This document shows, piece by piece, positions 52,777 through 61,133 of a stretch of 64,000 nucleotides of DNA (positions are counted from its first letter, which is position 1; every line of letters starts with the position of its first letter). The notes beneath the pieces are model-generated. The model made no database searches. It saw only the letters and a list, made by a program, of their open reading frames with translations, and had not been told where the DNA came from. A program made the translations under genes and the position numbers. This stretch comes from Sphingobium aromaticiconvertens (GTDB lineage: Bacteria; Pseudomonadota; Alphaproteobacteria; Sphingomonadales; Sphingomonadaceae), in NCBI RefSeq assembly GCF_037154075.1, contig NZ_JBANRJ010000001.1:1037501-1101500 (forward strand). Reading direction: 5' to 3'.

Positions 52777-54210
52777 ATGATCGATGAGTGGAATCAGGGG
52801 CCGCGCGACATGGCCAGACGGTCGGTGCTGGCTGGTGGTCTGGTGGCGGCGATGGCTGCGACACTGCCACTGGTCGCCGCCGTGACGGGCGAGGATGACT
52901 GGGCGCCGGCCCGCGCGATCCTGGCCCGCATCCGGCCACCCAGATTTCCCCGGCGGGATTTCGACATCCGCCGCCATGGCGCCGATCCGGCAAACCAGGC
53001 CAAGACGAGCGCCGCGATCCGCGACGCCATCGCCGCCTGCGCCAAGGCGGGCGGCGGTCGGGTTGTCATCCCCGCAGGACTGTGGCCGACCGGCGGCATC
53101 CGCCTGCTGAGCCGGGTGGAGCTGCATCTGGAGGATGGCGCGACGTTGCGCTTTTCGACCGATCCCGCCAACTATCTGCCGATGGTCCTGACCCGGTTCG
53201 AGGGGGTGGAGTGCATGAACTACGCGCCGCTCATCTACGCGCATGAGGCGCATGACATCGCGATCACGGGCAAGGGGCGGCTGGAGGGGCAGGCCGACTG
53301 GACCAACTGGTGGAACTGGATTTCGCGCAAGGATGAGGTGATCTCCTCCGGTCGCCGCGCCGCGCAGAAGCGTCTGGCCGACATGGCCGCGAAGGACGCG
53401 CCGGTCGCCGACAGGATCATGGGGCCGGGCGCCTATCTGCGGCCCAGCTTCATCCAGCCTTATAACTGCCGCAACGTGCTGATCGACGGACCGACCATCA
53501 CTGGATCGCCGATGTGGGTGATCCATCCCGTGCTGTGCAGCAACGTCACGGTGCGCGATGTCGTCATCCAGTCGCTTGGTCCCAACAGCGATGGATGCGA
53601 CCCCGAATCCTGCCGCGACGTGTTGATCGAGGGATGCGACTTCACCACCGGCGACGATTGCATCGCCATCAAGAGCGGCCGCAATCGCGACGGGCGGCGG
53701 GTGGCCATGCCCAGCGAGAATATCGTCGTCCAGCAATGCCGGATGCGCGACGGCCATGGTGGCGTATCGCTGGGCAGCGAGGCGTCGGGCGGCATCCGCA
53801 ATGTCTTTGTCCGCGATTGCCGCATGGGCGGGTCGGACCTGCTGCGCGCTCTGCGGTTGAAGACCAACAGCTATCGTGGCGGCTATATCGAAAACATTCT
53901 GTTCCGCGATGTCGTGGTCGACAGCGTCAAGGAAGGGGTGCTGGAAATCAGCCTTCTCTATGGCGAGGGTCCGGGCGGTCCCAATCCGCCGCGGCGTGTG
54001 GGCGGGGTAACGATGCGCAATGTGCGCAGCAGCGGCAGCCTCTATGCGCTGGATATTCAGGGCGATGCCAGCCTGAAAGTGGACGATGTGACAATCATCG
54101 ATTGCGCCTTCGACAATGTTCGCAAGGGCAACCAACTGGTTCGGGCAGAAGTGGAGGCGCGGGGCGTCACCATCAACGGGCGGGCCTGGAACGGGTTAGG
54201 GCAGGCATGA
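52777..54210 (+). CDS. Polygalacturonase (GH28)
   Basis: Exported GH28 hydrolase of 477 residues cutting alpha-1,4-galacturonan. Tat-type signal (DMARRSVLAGGLVAAMAAT), then FDIRRHGADPAN. All four GH28 signatures are present: NSDGCDPES (Asp272, Asp275), TGDDCIAIKSG (Asp293, Asp294), DGHGGVSLGSE (His327) and RLKTN (Arg360, Lys362). SGCDPESC-type loops often mark exo-acting members. The stop overlaps the next pectinesterase start (ATGA). The full canonical motif set contrasts with the three GH28-like paralogues. Confidence 0.95.
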   Translation: MIDEWNQGPRDMARRSVLAGGLVAAMAATLPLVAAVTGEDDWAPARAILARIRPPRFPRRDFDIRRHGADPANQAKTSAAIRDAIAACAKAGGGRVVIPAGLWPTGGIRLLSRVELHLEDGATLRFSTDPANYLPMVLTRFEGVECMNYAPLIYAHEAHDIAITGKGRLEGQADWTNWWNWISRKDEVISSGRRAAQKRLADMAAKDAPVADRIMGPGAYLRPSFIQPYNCRNVLIDGPTITGSPMWVIHPVLCSNVTVRDVVIQSLGPNSDGCDPESCRDVLIEGCDFTTGDDCIAIKSGRNRDGRRVAMPSENIVVQQCRMRDGHGGVSLGSEASGGIRNVFVRDCRMGGSDLLRALRLKTNSYRGGYIENILFRDVVVDSVKEGVLEISLLYGEGPGGPNPPRRVGGVTMRNVRSSGSLYALDIQGDASLKVDDVTIIDCAFDNVRKGNQLVRAEVEARGVTINGRAWNGLGQA

Positions 54211-55181
54211 TCCGCTACTGCCTGGCGCTGCTGCTGGCGCTGCTGGCGCATCCCGCCCTGGCGGAAACGGTCCGCGTATCGCCGAAAGCAACGCACGCCT
54301 ATCGCACGGTCGGCGCGGCGATCGAGGCGTTGCCTCCCTTCGGCGGCGAAATACGCATCGATCCGGGCGAATATCGCGAAAAATTGTGGATCACCAAGCC
54401 CAACGTCCACCTGATCGGAACCGGCGCGCGGCCGCATGACGTGGTACTGGTCTATGGCGACAGTTCGGCCTCCGTCGGCAATACCTATGAAACGCCGAGT
54501 GTCTATGTTGCGGCCAGCGGATTTCGCGCCGACAATCTGACGATCGCCAACGACTGGGCGCGCGATCCGGCGCATCCCAACTCTCAGGCCGTCGCGCTTG
54601 CGGTGTCCGGCGATCGCGCCGTCTTTACGCGCGTCCGCATCCTCAGCACGCAGGATACGCTCTATCTGGTTCATCCGCAGAACGAACAGAGCCGCCAGCT
54701 TTTTCGCGACTGTTATGTGGAGGGGCATGTCGATTTCGTCTTCGGCAATGCGAAGGCCTATTTCGACCGTTGCGAACTGCACGGTTTGGCACGCGACAAT
54801 ATATTCTACACCGCGCAGAGCCGCAGCCGCCCCGACGAGGACAGCGCCTTCGTCTTCAACGATTGTGTGCTGACCGCCTCACCCGACGCCAAAGGGATTT
54901 ATCTGGGCCGGGCGTGGCGCCCCCATGCACGGGTCATCTGGCTGTTCACCCGCATGGAGGCGGTGATCGAACCGGCGGGCTGGCGTGAATGGTATCCCGG
55001 CCGGTCCAAGACGCTCGATACCGCCTATTTCGCCGAATATCGATCCAGCGGTCCCGGCGCATCCCCCACGACCCGCGATCCGCGTTCGCATCAATTGACC
55101 GACACACAAGCCGCGCGCTGGTCGCTGGCGCGGTTTTTCGGCGACGATATCGGCTGGATTGATCGGGGTGGGACTCCGTGA
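54207..55181 (+). CDS. Pectinesterase (CE8) 2
   Basis: Exported CE8 enzyme of 324 residues with a Sec signal (CLALLLALLAHPALA-ET). Motifs: NSQAVALAV, STQDTLY with Asp150, VEGHVDFVFGNAKAYF with Asp176, and YLGRAWRPHA with Arg235 and Trp237, where Ala replaces the usual Pro. It is about as long as CE8 copy 1 but clearly diverged, suggesting different methylation patterns or chain positions. It is translationally coupled to the polygalacturonase. Confidence 0.94.
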   Translation: MIRYCLALLLALLAHPALAETVRVSPKATHAYRTVGAAIEALPPFGGEIRIDPGEYREKLWITKPNVHLIGTGARPHDVVLVYGDSSASVGNTYETPSVYVAASGFRADNLTIANDWARDPAHPNSQAVALAVSGDRAVFTRVRILSTQDTLYLVHPQNEQSRQLFRDCYVEGHVDFVFGNAKAYFDRCELHGLARDNIFYTAQSRSRPDEDSAFVFNDCVLTASPDAKGIYLGRAWRPHARVIWLFTRMEAVIEPAGWREWYPGRSKTLDTAYFAEYRSSGPGASPTTRDPRSHQLTDTQAARWSLARFFGDDIGWIDRGGTP

Positions 55182-55396
55182 TTTTCACACTTCGGCGTAT
55201 CGCTGGGAAGCTTCAAAGGGTACCGAGGACGGTTCATCCTCAACTGAATGACCGAACCAGCCCCACAACCATTTGAACATGACATCTACCTCGTAGAAAC
55301 CATGTTAGCGCTCGTTACAAAACTCGGCAAACGGTGAAGTTTGACGCGCTTCGAAATGCCCGGACGTCAGCAAGCCTTCTGCCCCTTCATCGCCCC
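55182..55396. other. Intergenic 215 bases, convergent genes, no clear gene
   Basis: No ordinary gene is seen. An open tail after the pectinesterase stop reads HFGVSLGSFKGYRGRFILN before a stop and might be the end of a deleted gene, but I cannot assign it. AAGTTTGACG near 55331 repeats part of the TTTACAAGTTTGACG element. No convincing terminator hairpin is visible. Confidence 0.3.
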
Positions 55397-56995
55397 CTAA
55401 CGCAGTTGCGCGATGTTGGACGCCTGCACATCCTCGCAGGCGATCTGGCGGAGCGCATTGCCGGGGTCCGTGTCCGCCCGCATCCCGTCGATGATCGCTC
55501 CATGCACCTTGTCCAGCACGATGGCGGGGCGCGCGTCGGGCTTTTCCAGGTCGAAGGTCATGTTGGACAGGCGCAGATTGCGGGCGTGGCGCGCCCAGAA
55601 GCCAAAGGCGGGCAGGGTGCGCAGGAAATTGACCTCCAGGCTGGATTCCCGCCGTTCGGGCGGCACCAGCGCGGCGTCGGCTGCCGTGCTGCCGCCTGCA
55701 CTGGTGACATGGATATTGTCGAACGTCACATCGTCGATCCATCCGTCCACGATCCCTGCCAGGCCGCAGGGAAAGCGGGCGTCCGCGTCCGACACCATGA
55801 TGTCGCTGAACGCGATCCGCCGGACAGCGCCCACAGTTGTTCCCTGTGGCGCGCGCAGCCGCGCGGCCTGTCGCACGAACAGGGGATGGTTCAGCGGCTG
55901 GTGCAGGTTGATATTGCTGATGGTCACATCCTCCATCACACCGCCATCGACTACGCCCACCAATATGCCGCGGCTATGATCGCAGCGGCAATTGGTGATG
56001 AGGATGTTGCGGAAGCCGCCATTGCTTTCGGTGCCCATCTTGATGCGGCCGATGATCCGATCCCATCGGAACTTGGTCTGATAGGTGCCGTCCAGCACTG
56101 TTCCCATGTCGAACCCGCTGGTGCGGCAGCCGGTGACGGTGATATTCTCGCAGATCTGCTTGCGGTCGAGCGCATAACTGGACTTGAGGACGATAGCGTC
56201 GTCGAACGGGCAGTTGACGACGCAGCCGGTGACGATGACGTCGCGGCAGCAGTCAATGTCGATGCCGTCGCGATTGGTGTCGATGGTCAGGCTGTCCAGC
56301 ACTGCATTGCTGACCCCCAGCAGGTGCACGCTGAAATGCCCGCCCTGCAACACGGTGAAGTCGGACAGGCGGACGTTGCGGCAATTCTTGATGCCCACGG
56401 CGCGGATGCCCTGACCTTCGAGCGCCGCTTCCTTGGGGTCGCTCAGGCGTGCCTGCCGCGGGGTCATGCCCCGGTCGGCGGGGGTGCGATAGCCCTTCAC
56501 CCCGTGCCAGCGTGCGCCGGTATCCTCGCGCAGCAGGCCCTTGCCATGGATCAGGCCCTGGCCGCCGATAGCGATATTTTCCGCCCCGTCCGCATAGATC
56601 AGGCTGCAATGAAACTGGGTGATGCCGAAATCCTGATATTGCGCGGCGAAATCGCTTTCGGGGAGGTCATAGGTTCCGCGATGCGTGGCGGGATCGGCCG
56701 CCTCCAGCACGCAGCCGCGCGCCAGCAACAGCGTGACGTTGCTCAACAGGCGGATGGAAAAAGAGAGATAATGGCCTGGCGGCAGCAGCACCGTGCCGCC
56801 GCCTGATCGCGATGCGTCGCCGATCGCCTGATTGATCGCGGCGCTGTCAACCGTGCGGCCGTCGCCGCGCGCGCCATAGTCGCGCACATTGTAGATGCCA
56901 TCGGCGGGCCGCGCACGGATGGCGGCGCGGGCGGCGACCGGAGCCGCCAATATGGTGGCGAAGGAGGATGCGAAAGCGCGGCGGGTGAAATCCAT
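55397..56995 (-). CDS. GH28-like parallel beta-helix hydrolase, paralogue C
   Basis: Exported protein of 532 residues with a clean Tat signal at the start (MDFTRRAFASSFATILAAP). It shares with paralogues A and B the segments YNVRDYGARGDGRTVDSAAI, DTNRDGIDIDCCRDV, NCPFDDAIVLKSSYAL, GRIKMGTESNGG and TLPAFGFWARHARN. Candidate catalytic Asp residues are in DGID and FDDA. It follows the DUF5060 gene by six bases, so it belongs to the operon starting at 58588 and is likely under the TTTACAA-type operator, unlike paralogues A and B. Confidence 0.85.
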   Translation of the reverse strand: MDFTRRAFASSFATILAAPVAARAAIRARPADGIYNVRDYGARGDGRTVDSAAINQAIGDASRSGGGTVLLPPGHYLSFSIRLLSNVTLLLARGCVLEAADPATHRGTYDLPESDFAAQYQDFGITQFHCSLIYADGAENIAIGGQGLIHGKGLLREDTGARWHGVKGYRTPADRGMTPRQARLSDPKEAALEGQGIRAVGIKNCRNVRLSDFTVLQGGHFSVHLLGVSNAVLDSLTIDTNRDGIDIDCCRDVIVTGCVVNCPFDDAIVLKSSYALDRKQICENITVTGCRTSGFDMGTVLDGTYQTKFRWDRIIGRIKMGTESNGGFRNILITNCRCDHSRGILVGVVDGGVMEDVTISNINLHQPLNHPLFVRQAARLRAPQGTTVGAVRRIAFSDIMVSDADARFPCGLAGIVDGWIDDVTFDNIHVTSAGGSTAADAALVPPERRESSLEVNFLRTLPAFGFWARHARNLRLSNMTFDLEKPDARPAIVLDKVHGAIIDGMRADTDPGNALRQIACEDVQASNIAQLR

Positions 56996-57001
56996 GGATT
57001 G

Positions 57002-58588
57002 TCAGACCTTCGTCAGTCGGATGGCCATCCAGCGACGGCCGGGCAGGGCAATGATCGGGCGGCGCGGATCATGATGGGTGTAATGATCGCGCACGGCCAT
57101 GGAGAAGACGCCGTCGACGGGGGTGATCGTCATGTTCCAGGTGTCGATCACGTCGGCGCGATAGCGGACCATGGGGTCGTCGCCGCGCCCCGGCAGGACT
57201 AATGGCCACTGCGTCGGCTGGGCATCGCCGAAATAGCGCAGATAATATTCAAAGGGCTTCCCGCCGAGATGATATTCATACCATGTCTCGATCGGCTCGA
57301 TGCCCGGCGTCGGCCCTGCTTCCATGATCTTGCGCAGGAAGTGAAGGCGCGGGGCGCTGGTGCCGACCAGTTTGCCGCCCTGACCCAGCCATGACCCATC
57401 GGTCCCGCCGGGTTCGGAAAAAGCCTCGCTATGCCCGACATAGGTGCCTGCGATCGTACCCCACCAGAAGCGGGTGACAAGCTCTTCGCCCGATAGCTGG
57501 CCCCAGCGCCGCTCCGAATTGCCCTCATACAGCACCTCGTCGAAGATCACCGCCTTCTGCGCGAAATTGCGGTGCGGTTGGGCGCGGGCATCGTCCAGCA
57601 CGACGCTGCCATTCTGGATGCTGGCATGGGTGATCCATGGCCGTCGATGGTCGTAATAATCGTTGATCTGATGGATGGATCGCAGCCGGTCGTGGGGATC
57701 GGCGGCCTGAAGGATCTGGAACAGATAGTCCCAGTCGGCCATCTTCTTGCTCTTGATCCCGTCATATTCATTGGCCATCGACCACCAGACATGGCGATAG
57801 GCACCGAAACGCGCGACGACATAGCGCAGATAGCGTTCGTCGTCGGTGCGGCCCATGTCGGAAAAGCCGCGGCCCTTGTTATAGGGATGGAACAGGATGA
57901 CATCGGCCTCTATTCCCAACGCGGCCAGTTGTTTCAGTCGATCCTCGAACCGGCGGAAATAGGCGGGGTCAGGGCGCGCCGGATCCCAGTCGCGCGGTCC
58001 GGGGCCGGTCCGCTGGAACGGGTCCTCGGCCACGGATTTTACATTGGGAAACACGCACATGCGGATCTTGTTGAAGGGCGACGCCTTCAGCGTGGATAGC
58101 GTTTCGTCGCATTTGGCGTCGCTCTGCTGCGCCCAGCTATAGCAGGTGGTGCCAATCTGGCGGAAGGACGTGCCGTCGGCGTAGGCGAAATGATAGCCGT
58201 CCTTCGTCACCCGCACCGGCCCGTGGTTGGCCGGGCCGGGGGCGACACAATGCAGGACGCCCTGTTTCCCGTCCAGCGCCGGGGCCGAACTGGTCGTGCG
58301 CCACTGCCACGGTCCCGTCGATGGCGGGCTGAAGCGGATTCGATAGAGGCCCTCGCCATCGTAAAAGCCGGGGATCGTCAGTTGGACATCCCCCGAACGG
58401 AAGGTGGCGGCCAGGCTAACGTCGACGAAGGGGTTGCCGGTCGACGGCCCTGACAGCGTGATCTCGCCCACGCCCCAGCGTTCGACCCGCATCGCGGTCG
58501 GCGCCGTTGCTGCGCCGCCGGGGCTCGCAGCGGCGGCGGCGCCCCATGCAGCGGTCGTTGCCAGTACATCCCTTCGCGTCACGCTCAT
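57002..58588 (-). CDS. DUF5060/DUF4038-type glycoside hydrolase
   Basis: About 528 residues. Tat signal SVTRRDVLATTAAWGAAAAA, then DUF5060 sandwich (RWGVGEITLSGPSTGNPF) and TIM barrel with GTTCYSWAQQSDAKCDETL, IEADVILFHPYN and VWWSMANEYD. It is strongly similar along its length to the partial gene at 3-1577. Start 58588 is preferred over 58606 because GAGAGGG lies nine bases upstream. The two copies flank the locus; they may act on different branches of the same polysaccharide. Activity is not established from sequence. Confidence 0.87.
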   Translation of the reverse strand: MSVTRRDVLATTAAWGAAAAASPGGAATAPTAMRVERWGVGEITLSGPSTGNPFVDVSLAATFRSGDVQLTIPGFYDGEGLYRIRFSPPSTGPWQWRTTSSAPALDGKQGVLHCVAPGPANHGPVRVTKDGYHFAYADGTSFRQIGTTCYSWAQQSDAKCDETLSTLKASPFNKIRMCVFPNVKSVAEDPFQRTGPGPRDWDPARPDPAYFRRFEDRLKQLAALGIEADVILFHPYNKGRGFSDMGRTDDERYLRYVVARFGAYRHVWWSMANEYDGIKSKKMADWDYLFQILQAADPHDRLRSIHQINDYYDHRRPWITHASIQNGSVVLDDARAQPHRNFAQKAVIFDEVLYEGNSERRWGQLSGEELVTRFWWGTIAGTYVGHSEAFSEPGGTDGSWLGQGGKLVGTSAPRLHFLRKIMEAGPTPGIEPIETWYEYHLGGKPFEYYLRYFGDAQPTQWPLVLPGRGDDPMVRYRADVIDTWNMTITPVDGVFSMAVRDHYTHHDPRRPIIALPGRRWMAIRLTKV

Positions 58589-58610
58589 TGGTGTTGTCCC
58601 TCTCATTGGA

Positions 58611-58622
58611 CCATCTTGTAAA
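58611..58622 (-). promoter_or_regulatory. TTTACAA-type operator before DUF5060/GH28-like operon
   Basis: TTTACAAGATGG on the minus strand, 23 bases upstream of the 58588 start. It matches the sites at 1900, 6757, 51751 and 51780. Confidence 0.55.
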
Positions 58623-58759
58623 TTGTTGTTCTATCCGCCTTTGCGCTTGATCAGCAGATATTATGATTATATTTCAATGCACTGTTCTTTTTTGGTTACA
58701 TCGCCCAGAGTAAAATTGTTAAGCGCTGCATTACATATTTCTACACAGCTTTTCTGTAT

Positions 58760-58799
58760 CGTCCAATAATTTGCCATTCATATGACAAATTATTGGACG
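58760..58799. repeat. Perfect 14-base inverted repeat with 12-base spacer upstream of GntR 2
   Basis: CGTCCAATAATTTG at 58760-58773 is exactly inverted at 58786-58799 (CAAATTATTGGACG). The spacer is CCATTCATATGA. The spacer plus right arm (ATTCATATGACAAATTAT) resembles the operator at 38181-38199. It lies 109 bases before the regulator gene and has no T-run, so an operator is more likely than a terminator. Confidence 0.75.
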
Positions 58800-58908
58800 G
58801 AATGGCATGGAAATAGCGCTGGCCAAGGTGGAATGGCGTCGAGTCTGCTGTATCGGGCTTTACAAGTCCTCCCTTCACAAAATCGGCTGGACCCGCTAGC
58901 CTGGGGTA

Positions 58909-59739
58909 ATGCAGACCAGCTTTATAGAATCGGGAATTTCGCCGTTTGATCGACCGGATGGCGCGAGCGATGTCGACGGCGATGGGCGGGGCATGTTGTT
59001 GTCCGACATCGTGTACGATCGGCTGTTCCAATGCATCTCTTCCGGACAATTTTCCCAGGCGACCAAGCTGCCCAGCGAAAATGCGCTGGCCCGGTCGTTC
59101 GATGTGTCGCGGCCAGTGGTGCGCGACGCCCTGAAACGGCTGCGCGACGGCGGCATCATCTACTCGCGGCAGGGTGCGGGGAGCTTCGTTACGAAACAGT
59201 GGGACGATAATCGGGCAGCGCACGGCCTGGTCGATGGCGGTCAGGTGGGAAGCGGGGGCGATTGGAGCGCCACCGTTTTCCGTCCGGCCGAAACGATCGC
59301 CGACATCCAGCGCTGCTTCGAGTTTCGCGAGACGATCGAGACGCAGACCGCCATGCTTGCGGCCCAACGGCGCAATACCGACATGCTCGACCGATTGGAC
59401 CTGATCCTCAAGCGGCTGGAGCAGGCGACGGCGGGCCATGTCCATCGCGAGGACATCGATTTCGAATTTCACCTGACGGTTGCCAGGGCATCGAACAATC
59501 AATATTTTTCGACTGTGCTGCTGGGTCTGCGTGAACAGGTTGCGGTGGGCATGCACCTGCATGGCATGGCGTTGCTAAGTCCTGATGGACGTCTGGGGGA
59601 ATCTACGGACGAGCATAGCCACATTCTGCAGGCGATCCGCGCCGGGGACGCTCAGGCAGCGGGGCAGGCGATGGCCGCCCATATCCGCAATTCGCGTGAT
59701 CGGCTGTTCGGAGGTGGTTTGATGGACCTGCGCCTCTGA
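58909..59739 (+). CDS. GntR-family transcriptional regulator (FadR/FCD type) 2
   Basis: Regulator of 276 residues. Winged helix: LLSDIVYDRLFQCISSGQF, KLPSENALARSFDVSRPVV, RDALKRLRDGGIIYSRQGAG. The FCD domain shows EDIDFEFHLTV, STDEHSHILQAI and AMAAHIRNSRDR, giving the usual Asp-His-His-His metal/ligand set. An N-terminal extension of about 25 residues before the helix is acidic and poorly conserved. Placed next to the TTTACAA-type operator, the perfect palindrome and a FAH-family gene, it may respond to galacturonate- or ketodeoxy acid-derived ligands. It is diverged from GntR 1, consistent with a second operator class. Confidence 0.92.
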   Translation: MQTSFIESGISPFDRPDGASDVDGDGRGMLLSDIVYDRLFQCISSGQFSQATKLPSENALARSFDVSRPVVRDALKRLRDGGIIYSRQGAGSFVTKQWDDNRAAHGLVDGGQVGSGGDWSATVFRPAETIADIQRCFEFRETIETQTAMLAAQRRNTDMLDRLDLILKRLEQATAGHVHREDIDFEFHLTVARASNNQYFSTVLLGLREQVAVGMHLHGMALLSPDGRLGESTDEHSHILQAIRAGDAQAAGQAMAAHIRNSRDRLFGGGLMDLRL

Positions 59740-59772
59740 CGCCTCTGCGAGCCGTCGGCGGGTGGATCAATT

Positions 59773-59788
59773 AATAATATGTATTACA
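59773..59788. promoter_or_regulatory. Composite operator upstream of FAH-family gene
   Basis: AATAATATGTATTACA is a motif-1 site (TGTAATACATATTATT on the other strand). It overlaps TTACAACATTTATG, which resembles the TTTACAACATGTTTAT site at 6757. Both motif classes thus meet 180 bases before the FAH gene. Confidence 0.55.
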
Positions 59789-59965
59789 ACATTTATGTTG
59801 ACAGGTTTGATCAAGCCCATAAGGCTTGCGAGCCTGCAGACGCTTGGTCGCTCTATGCCATCGCAACCCCTGCTAGGCACCGCCATCGTGATGATCGCAT
59901 GAGTTTCGCCTCATGGGTGCAACGGCGCGTGGCCCAATTCAGCGCCATTTTTTGGGAGGTGGATG

Positions 59966-61090
59966 ATGTCGGGTTATTGGAATGTGGATGATGCCCTGCC
60001 GTCCGATTGGCGGGCAGGGCGCTTTGTGGGGCGGGTGCTGACGCAGCATGGGCCAAGCCCCATGCTGATCGTTGACGGCATCGCCCACGACATGGCGCGC
60101 GTCGCCCCCACGGTCGCCCAGTTGATGGACCAGCTTCCCCTCGATCCTGCCGATGGCATCATCCTTGGTCCGCTCGACAGCCTCGCCCTGCCGCTGCTCA
60201 GCCCCGTCGACCTGCAATGCATCAAGGCGTGTGGCGTGACCTTCGCCCTCTCGGCCATCGAACGGGTGATCGAGGAGCGCGCGCGCGGCGACGCAGGCGC
60301 GGCAGCGGACATTCGCGGACGGCTGGAGGAGCGTGTCGGTAGCTCGATCCGCGCCGTGGTTCCCGGCTCGCCCGAGGCGGCTGCGCTGAAAGCCGCGTTG
60401 ATCGAGGACGGCCTCTGGTCGCAATATCTGGAGGTTGCGATCGGCCCGGATGCAGAAGTCTTTACCAAGGCTCCGGTGCTTTCCACCGTTGGCGCGGGCG
60501 CCCTGATCGGCATCCGCTCCGATTCCACCTGGAACAACCCCGAACCCGAAATCGTGCTGATCGTCGATTCTCGTGGGCAAGCGGTTGGCGCGACGCTGGG
60601 CAATGACGTCAACCTGCGCGATTTTGAAGGGCGCTCGGCCCTGTTGCTGGGCAAGGCGAAGGACAATAATGCCTCCTGCGCGCTTGGGCCGCTGATCCGT
60701 CTGTTCGACAATGGCTATACGATCGATGATGTGCGCAATGCGGACGTGACGCTGACCATCGACGGGCCGGAGGGCTATCGCCTCGAGGGCATCAGCGCGA
60801 TGAACCAGATCAGCCGCGATCCGCTGGACCTCGTTCGCCAGACGCTCAGCGAACATCACTATCCCGACGGCTTCGTCCTGTTTCTGGGCACGCTCTTTGC
60901 CCCCGTGCAGGATCGTGACGATCCGGGGCGGGGCTTCACCCACAAGGTCGGCGACGTGGTGACGATCGCCACCCCGCGCCTCGGCCGCCTCACCAATCAG
61001 GTCACGACCTCCAAGGAGGCACCACCCTGGACGATGGGCCTTGGCGCCTTCATGGACAATCTCGCGCAGCGGGGCCTGCTGCAAGGCTAA
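59966..61090 (+). CDS. FAH-family protein, possible 2-keto-3-deoxy-pentonate dehydratase
   Basis: Fumarylacetoacetate-hydrolase-fold protein of 374 residues. Metal-site region: DAEVFTKAP, then PEPEIVLIVDSRGQAVGATLGNDVNLRDFEG and KAKDNNASCALGP. A long N-terminal domain makes it larger than the roughly 285-residue diketo-acid hydrolases. The size and motifs fit the XylX/KdaD group, which dehydrates 2-keto-3-deoxy-xylonate or -arabinonate to 2-oxoglutarate semialdehyde. The start at 59966 has better spacing from GGGAGG than 59963. It could serve pentoses from pectin side chains, or partly replace the collapsed FAH gene at 22696, which is less likely. Confidence 0.78.
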   Translation: MSGYWNVDDALPSDWRAGRFVGRVLTQHGPSPMLIVDGIAHDMARVAPTVAQLMDQLPLDPADGIILGPLDSLALPLLSPVDLQCIKACGVTFALSAIERVIEERARGDAGAAADIRGRLEERVGSSIRAVVPGSPEAAALKAALIEDGLWSQYLEVAIGPDAEVFTKAPVLSTVGAGALIGIRSDSTWNNPEPEIVLIVDSRGQAVGATLGNDVNLRDFEGRSALLLGKAKDNNASCALGPLIRLFDNGYTIDDVRNADVTLTIDGPEGYRLEGISAMNQISRDPLDLVRQTLSEHHYPDGFVLFLGTLFAPVQDRDDPGRGFTHKVGDVVTIATPRLGRLTNQVTTSKEAPPWTMGLGAFMDNLAQRGLLQG

Positions 61091-61133
61091 TCATCGCTTG
61101 GGCTTAGCGCGATGCCGCCCTATATCGGCAGGC

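Larger units (their letters stand above)
58589..58908. other. 320-base divergent intergenic region, operators only
   Basis: An AT-rich gap between the DUF5060 operon and GntR 2. It holds the TTTACAA site and the perfect inverted repeat listed separately. CATTACATATTTCTACA near 58731 is a further loose copy of the ACATAT motif. No gene is seen. Confidence 0.5.

Noticed and set aside
59779..59991. 70-codon frame upstream of the FAH gene
   Set aside because: It overlaps an operator and the FAH ribosome site, and the product looks random.
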